A DNA stretch of 10,766 nucleotides from Myxococcota bacterium. GTDB lineage: Bacteria > Myxococcota > Polyangia > GCA-2747355 > JAKLHH01. Shown here piece by piece: positions 5,997 to 10,766 of the stretch. A model generated the notes under the pieces. The model had not been told where the DNA came from. It worked only from the letters and a program-made list of their open reading frames with translations, and did not search any database. The stretch lies in the NCBI GenBank assembly GCA_022710245.1, contig JAKLHH010000148.1:1-10766 (forward strand). Reading direction: 5' to 3'. The translations under genes and the position numbers were made by a program. The stretch's first letter is position 1; each line of letters begins with the position of its first letter.

Positions 5997-6848
5997 CTAC
6001 GCCGAGATCGTGAGCCCCTCGTGCGCCGCGACGAGCGCGACGTCGCGCCCGCCCGGCTCCGCGTCGAGGAGCCCGCGGCAGCGGCGCTCGAGGGCGTCGA
6101 CCTGCGGGTCGGTGTAGTCCTGGTCGTAGTGGAACATGACCAGCGTCTTGACGCGGCAGCGCGCGGCGACGCGGGCGGCGTCGGCGATCGACGAGTAGCC
6201 GCGCGAGCGCCTCGCCACCTGGTCCTCCGGCGTGTACGAGCAGTCGTGCACCAGGTAGGTCGCCCCCCGGAAGAGCGCCTCCACCTCGGGGCGCAGGCTC
6301 TGCCCGTCGTAGCCCACGTCGGGGACGTAGACCAGGCTGCTGCCGCCCGCCTCGAGCCGGTAGGCGAGCGCCTGGCTGCGGCCGTGGCTGAGGTGCAGCC
6401 CGCTCACTCGCACGCCGTCGATCGGCATCACCACCCCATCCTGCGCCGAGCGAAACTCGATCTCCGCGCCGAGGTTGCGGATGCTGTGCACCGGCGAGAA
6501 GTGCGGGTTCATCTGCCCCTCGAGGATCCCCTCGACCATGCCGGGCGACTCGCTGGGACCGTAGACGACCAGGCGGTTGCCCGGGACGTAGACCGGCGCG
6601 AAGAAGGGGAAGCCCTGGATGTGATCCCAGTGCGCGTGGGTGAGGAGCAGCGTGGCCCGCCCCGTGCCCTTGCCGAAGGCCCCCTCCATCAGTCGCCGCC
6701 CGAGGACGGTGATGCCGGTCCCGGCGTCGAGGATGAGCAGGCCCTCCCCGACGCGCACGGAGATGCAGGGCGTGTTGCCGCCGTAGCGGTTGAACTCGGG
6801 GCCCGGCGCCGGGATGGCGCCGCGCACTCCCCAGAAGGTGATCTCCAT
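5997..6848 (-). CDS. Metallo-beta-lactamase-fold hydrolase, downstream copy
   Basis: 283 residues of the MBL fold, in the PhnP/RNase Z-like group that begins with FWGVRGxxPxPG...RYGGNTxC (5-28). Metal ligands are present: HAHWDH (His71, His73, Asp75, His76), His155, Asp177 in YVPD, Asp202 and His240 in MFHY. A two-metal hydrolase, probably acting on a phosphodiester or cyclic phosphate, is expected from the family; the substrate is unknown. Compared with its upstream paralogue, the HSS motif that corresponds to the HST loop of RNase Z-type enzymes is changed to YSS (Tyr218), which may alter or weaken catalysis. The ATG (6846-6848) overlaps the TGA of the upstream copy as TGATG, and GGAGGTG within the end of that gene acts as Shine-Dalgarno, so the two are translationally coupled. 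The stop is TAG at 5997-5999. Confidence 0.9.
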   Translation of the reverse strand: MEITFWGVRGAIPAPGPEFNRYGGNTPCISVRVGEGLLILDAGTGITVLGRRLMEGAFGKGTGRATLLLTHAHWDHIQGFPFFAPVYVPGNRLVVYGPSESPGMVEGILEGQMNPHFSPVHSIRNLGAEIEFRSAQDGVVMPIDGVRVSGLHLSHGRSQALAYRLEAGGSSLVYVPDVGYDGQSLRPEVEALFRGATYLVHDCSYTPEDQVARRSRGYSSIADAARVAARCRVKTLVMFHYDQDYTDPQVDALERRCRGLLDAEPGGRDVALVAAHEGLTISA

Positions 6849-7783
6849 CAGCCGCCCACCTCCAGCTTGCCTCCGAGCAGCCTGAGCTCCATCCCCTCGG
6901 CGGCGGCTAGGACCTGGATGTCACCGGCGGCCTGGCGCGCTCGCTCCAGCTCACGCTCCACCTCGGCGTCGCTCCGCTCCGGCGCGTGGTGAAAGAGCAC
7001 CAGACACTTCGCGCCTGCCTCGCGCACCACCTCGAGCGCGTGCTCCGGGCTCGAGTGGCCCCAGTGCGGCCGGGTCAGGTACTCCTCCATGCGAAACATG
7101 GTGTCGTAGATGACCACGTCGCAGCCGCGGCAGAGGTCGATCACCCCGGCTCGCATCGCCGCCAGCTTGGCCGCGTCGCTCTCCTGCGGGGGCGTCGAGA
7201 GGTCGGGGCGAGCGGCGATGAACTGGTGCTCGAGGACGATGCTGCTGAAGGGCGCGGTGTCCGAGACGTAGGCGAGCGAGCTCCCGTCGACGTCGATCCG
7301 GTAGCCGATGGCGATGAAGGGGTGGTTGAGCCGGGCGCAGCGCACCTGCACGCCGCCGGCCGCGAAGCGCGCGCCGTCGGCGAGGTCGGTGTAGGTGACC
7401 TGGGCGGCGACCTCGTCGAGGCTGACCGGGAAGTAAGGGTCCTCGGTCTGGCTGCAGAAGATGGTCTTCAGGTGGACGTCACGCTGACGGGCGTAGATGT
7501 TCACCTGGTTGCCAGCGACGTAGAGCGGCGCGAAGAAGGGGAGCCCCTGGATGTGATCCCAGTGGGTGTGCGAGATGAGGAGGTGGCAGTTGCCCCGCCC
7601 CTGACGGAAGGGGCCGCTCATCAGCTCCTTGCCGAGGCGGCGGATGCCCGTGCCGGCGTCGATGATCAGCACAGCGCCGCTCTGGGGCGTCACCTGCACG
7701 CAGGAGGTGTTGCCCCCGAACCGGTTGGTGGCAGGGCCGGGCACCGGGTATGACCCGCGCACGCCCCAGAACCTGACGCGCAT
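6848..7783 (-). CDS. Metallo-beta-lactamase-fold hydrolase, upstream copy
   Basis: 311 residues, same family as the next gene: FWGVRGSYPVPGP...RFGGNTSC (5-28), HTHWDH (His72, His74, Asp76, His77), His154 in LNHPF, Asp175 in YVSD, Asp217 in IYDTMF, GHSSPEHA with His243 (HST-loop equivalent) and His265 in LFHH. All expected metal and catalytic positions are kept. It carries an insertion of about 25 residues before the IYDTMF strand that the other copy lacks. This layout is typical of PhnP-like phosphodiesterases and of MBL enzymes fused to or encoded near signalling proteins; a cyclic-nucleotide or cyclic-phosphate substrate is possible but not shown. It is first in a two-gene operon. AGAGGAG just before ATG 7783 is the ribosome-binding site, and a candidate promoter lies at 7802-7831. 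The pair probably arose by tandem duplication. Confidence 0.92.
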   Translation of the reverse strand: MRVRFWGVRGSYPVPGPATNRFGGNTSCVQVTPQSGAVLIIDAGTGIRRLGKELMSGPFRQGRGNCHLLISHTHWDHIQGLPFFAPLYVAGNQVNIYARQRDVHLKTIFCSQTEDPYFPVSLDEVAAQVTYTDLADGARFAAGGVQVRCARLNHPFIAIGYRIDVDGSSLAYVSDTAPFSSIVLEHQFIAARPDLSTPPQESDAAKLAAMRAGVIDLCRGCDVVIYDTMFRMEEYLTRPHWGHSSPEHALEVVREAGAKCLVLFHHAPERSDAEVERELERARQAAGDIQVLAAAEGMELRLLGGKLEVGG

Positions 7784-7801
7784 CGCTCCTCTCGTTTCGG
7801 A

Positions 7802-7831
7802 ACTCTAGCACGAGGAGCCAGCCGCCTCCAA
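7802..7831 (-). promoter_or_regulatory. Candidate promoter of the two-gene MBL operon
   Basis: On the minus strand TTGGAG (7831-7826) and TAGAGT (7807-7802) are 18 bp apart. The -10 is within GTGCTAGAGT, closely matching GTGCTAGAAT before the kinase-like gene. The start would lie near 7795, with the Shine-Dalgarno a few bases further on, so the leader is very short. The -35 match is weak (3/6). Confidence 0.35.
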
Positions 7832-7940
7832 GTTGCCGGGGTTTCGGGCAGCCTTGATCCGAGGTCGTGAGACCACGGCGGCGCTGGGTCGCGCGGGGCG
7901 GCCCGACGCGGGGCGCCGGGCTGAGACCTGGCGAGGCTAG

Positions 7941-7962
7941 GCCTGGGGCTTGCGCCCCGGGC
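7941..7962. repeat. Strong GC hairpin between MBL operon and insertion sequence
   Basis: Arms GCCTGGGGC (7941-7949) and GCCCCGGGC (7954-7962) form a 9-bp stem with one T-G pair around a TTGC loop. It lies 45 bp outside the left end of the insertion sequence and 158 bp upstream of the MBL operon. No T-run follows. It might insulate the operon from transcription leaving the transposase gene, or be a host intergenic repeat. Confidence 0.4.
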
Positions 7963-8006
7963 GCCCTCGGGGTGGGTCAGGCCGGCTATGTACGACCGGA
8001 GCGACG

Positions 8007-8026
8007 GGCCGCGGAGCCCGAAAGTC
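8007..8026 (+). repeat. Left terminal inverted repeat of the insertion sequence
   Basis: Begins GGCCGCGGAGCCCG (8007-8020) and continues AAAGTC. The same 14 bases appear on the opposite strand at the other end of the element. Its last two bases belong to the transposase TGA stop codon (8025-8027). Confidence 0.65.
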
Positions 8027-9335
8027 AGGCGTCGCAGGTGGTCGTGTTCAGCAGGCGCGGTCGTAGCGCATCGACGTCAGCAGCGGTGGCGGCGATGAGC
8101 GTGTTGTAGACCCAGCGCAGGAGGTCTTTCCACGGCGTCTGGCGTTTGTCCTCGGAGCGCTGGGTGACGCCGCGAAAGAGGGCCAGCATGTTGTAGGCGA
8201 GACGCCGCAGCAGCATGACGGCGACGGTGCCTTGGGGCGCGTCCTCGCCGGAGGCGAACCACGGGTGGTCGTCCTCGCCGAAGATCGTGTCCCAGGTGTT
8301 GTGGCATTCGTTCTCGACGCCCCAGTGCCGGCGCACGAGCAGGAGCCACTGCTCGGCGGTCAGCTCGTCGTGGGGCAGGCTCGAGAGGTAGTAGCGGTCC
8401 TCGCGCTCGACGACCTTGTCAGTGTCGCGCTCGCGCTTGATGGACTCGACGCGAAGGACGGTCTCGAGGTGCGTCCAGTCGAGGTAGTGCGCGAGATCGA
8501 CGGTGCGGTAGAGCCGTCGGGTGACGACGTGGTTGCCGACCACATCGACGGTCTCGGCCTCCGCAGCTCGCCGGCGGCTGAGCAGCTGCTTGGCCTCGGT
8601 CAGCAGTGTCGGCTTGTCGCCCTTGAGCCCGAAGAGGTAGTGCAGCCCGAGCTTGTCGACGAGCAGCTGGCCATGGGCCGCCGAGCACATGCCCGCGTCG
8701 GTGGAGACGACCTTGAAGAGGCCGATGCCACGGTAGGCGTCTACGAGTTCCCGCACGGCCTTCTCGAAGTGTCCCATCTCGTTGGTCGCCGACGGGATCG
8801 GGCTGGCGTCGAGGCATACCTTGACCCGGCTACTGACCAGCGCGCTCGTCAGCGTACGCACGATGCCGGAGGCTCCCGGCGCCGAGCTGTGCGGCTGCCG
8901 CTGCGCGTAGTCGTCGTGCCAGGCGCCGATGGCCGTCGACTTGCCGTCGATAGCCACCTGGCCGAAGGGCAGCCCGAGCGGCGCCAGCGCGCCTCGACGA
9001 TGGGCGGCTCGGACCTGGGCCCGCAGGCTTCGGCGAAGCCCGGTCGGCGCGAGCTTGGCTATCGTCGTGCGCAGAGTGGTGTCCGGAGCGCGTCGAGGGA
9101 TACCCAGCAGGCGTCGCATGGGCAGCGCCATCTCCGCGGTCAGCGCCTCGGCCTCGGCGAAGCTCTTGCGGCCAGAGAGGATCGCCACCACGGTGATCCG
9201 CACCAGCACGCTGAGTCGCTTCCACCGCCGGCCGCGCTGCTGCCGAGGGTCGGGCACCTCCTCCAGCTGAGCCTCCGGCAAGCGGGCCTGGAGCACTCCC
9301 GCGATGCGGCGCAGGAGCCGTCCTGAAAGGGCCAT
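8025..9335 (-). CDS. ISAs1-family transposase
   Basis: 436 residues from the preferred ATG at 9335, which has a strong AGGAGG (9340-9345) four bases upstream. An in-frame ATG at 9377 would add 14 residues but has no ribosome-binding site. The N-terminal part carries the family signature DPRQQRGRRWKRL and the SGRKSFAEAEALT helix. The DDE catalytic triad is visible as Asp130 in VAIDGKS, Asp213 in VVSTDAGM and Glu331 in HWGVENECHN, followed by TWDTIFGEDDHPW and MLLRRLAYNMLALFRG, which correspond to the conserved C-terminal block of ISAs1/H-repeat transposases. No frameshift or internal stop was seen and the length is slightly above the usual 370-400 residues, so the enzyme is probably functional. 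It catalyses cut-and-paste movement of the element bounded at 8007 and 9427. Confidence 0.92.
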   Translation of the reverse strand: MALSGRLLRRIAGVLQARLPEAQLEEVPDPRQQRGRRWKRLSVLVRITVVAILSGRKSFAEAEALTAEMALPMRRLLGIPRRAPDTTLRTTIAKLAPTGLRRSLRAQVRAAHRRGALAPLGLPFGQVAIDGKSTAIGAWHDDYAQRQPHSSAPGASGIVRTLTSALVSSRVKVCLDASPIPSATNEMGHFEKAVRELVDAYRGIGLFKVVSTDAGMCSAAHGQLLVDKLGLHYLFGLKGDKPTLLTEAKQLLSRRRAAEAETVDVVGNHVVTRRLYRTVDLAHYLDWTHLETVLRVESIKRERDTDKVVEREDRYYLSSLPHDELTAEQWLLLVRRHWGVENECHNTWDTIFGEDDHPWFASGEDAPQGTVAVMLLRRLAYNMLALFRGVTQRSEDKRQTPWKDLLRWVYNTLIAATAADVDALRPRLLNTTTCDA

Positions 9336-9339
9336 CACT

Positions 9340-9345
9340 CCTCCT
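9340..9345 (-). promoter_or_regulatory. Shine-Dalgarno deciding the transposase start
   Basis: AGGAGG on the minus strand, within a GGAG-rich run, lies 4 bases before ATG 9335. Nothing comparable precedes the upstream ATG at 9377, so the shorter protein is chosen. Confidence 0.7.
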
Positions 9346-9407
9346 CTCCTCTTGCGCACCGCCCTCTCCAGGATCATTCTCGATGCGGGCTGGCGGTGGC
9401 AGTTGGG

Positions 9408-9427
9408 GATTGCCGGGCTCCGCGGCC
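9408..9427 (-). repeat. Right terminal inverted repeat of the insertion sequence
   Basis: On the minus strand this begins GGCCGCGGAGCCCG (9427-9414) and continues GCAATC, matching the left end at 17 of 20 positions. Confidence 0.65.
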
Positions 9428-9691
9428 AAACGAAGAACCGGCGCTCCTCGATCGGAAGCCGATAAGATCGACTTCTCCCTCGTAAGACCAGCCCTTTCTT
9501 TCGTTCCCCTCGAAAAATGACCTCACTGCGAATTTGTGCAGCCTCGCTGCTGCCCAGCCGCTGCGACCAAACCTAGGTCCCAGCGACGGACGCCGCCTGC
9601 GCCGTCAGTCGAACCTTGAATCAGGACGGATTAGGACTGCTGGCCTGCTTGACGGGCCGAGGCGCGCGGCGCGATGCTGGATCAGCACGCT

Positions 9692-9698
9692 GAGGAGG
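9692..9698 (+). promoter_or_regulatory. Shine-Dalgarno deciding the propeller lipoprotein start
   Basis: GAGGAGG ends 6 bases before ATG 9705. The next in-frame ATG (9717) lacks comparable spacing. The 277 bp between the insertion sequence and this gene contain no supported gene and a locally AT-rich stretch (about 9490-9540). Confidence 0.75.
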
Positions 9699-9704
9699 AT
9701 CTCG

Positions 9705-10766
9705 ATGCTGGCTGTGATGCGCTCCGCGGGCGCGGCCCTCGCGCTCGCGATGATCGTCGTGCTCGCCGGCTGCAGCTCACGGCGCGTCGCGCTCGAGGAC
9801 GGACGCGCCGCGGACCTCTCGCAAGCGCTCCCCGAGGCTGCGGTGCCCCACCGCGAGGCGTCGCTGCCCGACCTCGCCTCGCCGGACCGCTGGCTCAAGC
9901 GGCTCGGGGGCAAGCGGACCGACTTCGGCGCCGCGCTCGCCGTCGACGCCGCGGGCAACGTCTACGTCGCGGGGGGCCTCTCGGCCGGCGCGGACCTCGG
10001 CGGCGGCGTGCTGGCTGCCAGCGACGAGGGGAGCCTCTTCGTGGCCAGCTTCGCCCCGGACGGCGCGCACCGCTGGTCGAAGGTCTTCGGAGCCTGGGCC
10101 AGCTCGCAGAAGTGGCCGCAATTGAGCCTGGCGATCGATCCGGCCGGCGACCTCTACCTCGGCGGCGTCCTCGGCGCGGGTCGCGCGCTCGACTTCGGCG
10201 GCGGGACCATCGAAGGCGGCAACACCGGCTCGATGTTCATCGCCAGCCTCGGCTCCGGCGGGGACCATCGCTGGTCGCGCTCGCTCGCTGCGACGCAGGG
10301 CATCTGGTCCTACGACGTCATCCCTGACGGCCTCGGGCGCGTCGTGTTCGCCGGGAGGTTCAACGGCTTCATCGATCTGGGAGAGGGCACGATCTTCGGG
10401 GGCGGGCGTCCGTTCCTGCTCAGCGTCAAGAGCACGGACGGCACCTACAGCTGGTCGAAGTCCCCGGAGCCGGGTCCGGCGTTCACGGGTCTCGCTGCGG
10501 ACGCGTCCGGCAACCTCACCGTCAGTGGGAAGTCGTCGTCGCCGACGGACCTCGGCCCCGTCACGTTTCCGCCCGGGCCCTTCATCGCCAGCTTCACGGC
10601 GGATGGCGCCTACCGCTGGGCCAAGTTTCAGGGGGATGCGGAGGGGAAGTCGCTGGGGACTCAACGGGTCGCGAGCGAGGGGAACGATCTCTACCTCCTG
10701 GGCACGATGGGAGGCCCGATCGACTATGGCGGCGGCCCTCTGAGCCTCGAGACCTACGCGCTGGTC
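9705..10766 (+). CDS. Lipoprotein with propeller-type repeats, C-terminus beyond the right edge
   Basis: The frame is open for 354 codons from ATG 9705 to the window end. The N-terminus is a lipoprotein signal with lipobox L-A-G-C (Cys23) followed by S-S, so an envelope lipid anchor, likely outer membrane. After a low-complexity linker (24-60), about five repeats of 59-64 residues follow. Each has a D-x-x-G-N-x-Y-x-x-G strand (79-90, 143-154, 205-217, 264-275, 323-333), then D-x-G-G-G (97, 163, 224, 282, 340), then F-x-A-S-F/L...DG-x-x-R-W-S/A-K (about 112-126, 178-192, 238-252, 293-307). This is the pattern of SBBP-like beta-propeller proteins abundant as myxobacterial lipoproteins. No catalytic residues are recognised; a binding or structural role on the cell surface is likely. 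It lies downstream of the insertion sequence, whose arrival could have changed its promoter. Confidence 0.85.
   Translation, partial: MLAVMRSAGAALALAMIVVLAGCSSRRVALEDGRAADLSQALPEAAVPHREASLPDLASPDRWLKRLGGKRTDFGAALAVDAAGNVYVAGGLSAGADLGGGVLAASDEGSLFVASFAPDGAHRWSKVFGAWASSQKWPQLSLAIDPAGDLYLGGVLGAGRALDFGGGTIEGGNTGSMFIASLGSGGDHRWSRSLAATQGIWSYDVIPDGLGRVVFAGRFNGFIDLGEGTIFGGGRPFLLSVKSTDGTYSWSKSPEPGPAFTGLAADASGNLTVSGKSSSPTDLGPVTFPPGPFIASFTADGAYRWAKFQGDAEGKSLGTQRVASEGNDLYLLGTMGGPIDYGGGPLSLETYALV

Larger units (their letters stand above)
8007..9427 (-). mobile_element. ISAs1-like insertion sequence, about 1.42 kb
   Basis: The element contains one transposase gene on the minus strand, framed by terminal inverted repeats (8007-8026 and 9408-9427) that match at 17 of 20 positions, the outer 14 being perfect. 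The length and single gene fit the ISAs1 family. The left repeat overlaps the transposase stop codon, as expected for a compact IS, and 78 bp separate the start codon from the right 14-bp core. The 8-10 bp direct target duplication normal for the family is not visible: the 10 bases outside the ends differ (CGGAGCGACG on the left, AAACGAAGAA on the right). Either the insertion is old, it arose by recombination, or the true ends differ slightly. Confidence 0.7.

Noticed and set aside
5715..6992. 425-codon plus-strand frame containing the ETEERDRGARPRS repeat
   Set aside because: It runs through the 13-bp array and then antisense to two well-supported MBL genes. Its repeat is explained by the 13-bp period, which gives the same peptide in every frame.
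8232..9326. 364-codon plus-strand frame inside the insertion sequence
   Set aside because: It is antisense to the transposase, which has the DDE triad and a strong ribosome-binding site.
9449..9470. CGATC-N12-GATCG inverted repeat outside the right IS end
   Set aside because: The arms are only 5 bp and expected by chance; it does not match the left flank of the element.
9777..10664. 295-codon minus-strand frame at the right end
   Set aside because: It is antisense to the lipoprotein frame, whose lipobox, Shine-Dalgarno and regular repeats are convincing.

Overview
This is a very GC-rich window from a bacterium that most resembles a Myxococcota/deltaproteobacterial genome. That assignment is an inference from gene content: a membrane Ser/Thr kinase-like protein with PEGA domains, an FHA-PATAN (DUF4388) protein, a stand-alone cyclic-nucleotide-binding protein, and two lipoproteins of the kind common in that group. 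No rRNA, tRNA or CRISPR was found.

Layout. (1) Minus strand, 1-3585: a long membrane protein with an N-terminal kinase fold (709-3585), followed 95 bp later by a TPR lipoprotein that runs off the left edge (1-613). (2) Plus strand, 3799-5336: divergent from the kinase, a 161-aa cyclic-nucleotide-binding protein and then an FHA + PATAN protein that starts at TTG. (3) 5337-5996: a 660-bp non-coding stretch between convergent genes. It holds a 16-bp perfect palindrome and an 11-copy, 13-bp purine-rich tandem array. (4) Minus strand, 5997-7783: two tandem paralogous metallo-beta-lactamase-fold hydrolases, coupled by a TGATG stop/start overlap. (5) 8007-9427: an ISAs1-like insertion sequence with an apparently intact transposase and 17/20-matching terminal inverted repeats, but no visible target duplication. 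(6) Plus strand, 9705 to the right edge: a lipoprotein of about five 60-residue propeller-type repeats.

How the genes may work together. The divergent block 709-5336 looks like a signalling module. One protein has a kinase fold whose catalytic loop reads HGALWPNN instead of HRDxKPxN, so it is probably a pseudokinase. One is a candidate cyclic-nucleotide sensor. One carries an FHA domain able to read phosphothreonine. The kinase-like protein also has a long cytoplasmic linker full of acidic-Thr motifs, some in a recent 30-bp triplication, which could be FHA docking sites. That link is inference. The most unusual points are the degenerate catalytic loop, the 13-bp array (whose period makes all three forward frames encode the same 13-residue repeat) and the MBL pair in which one copy has lost a conserved histidine.
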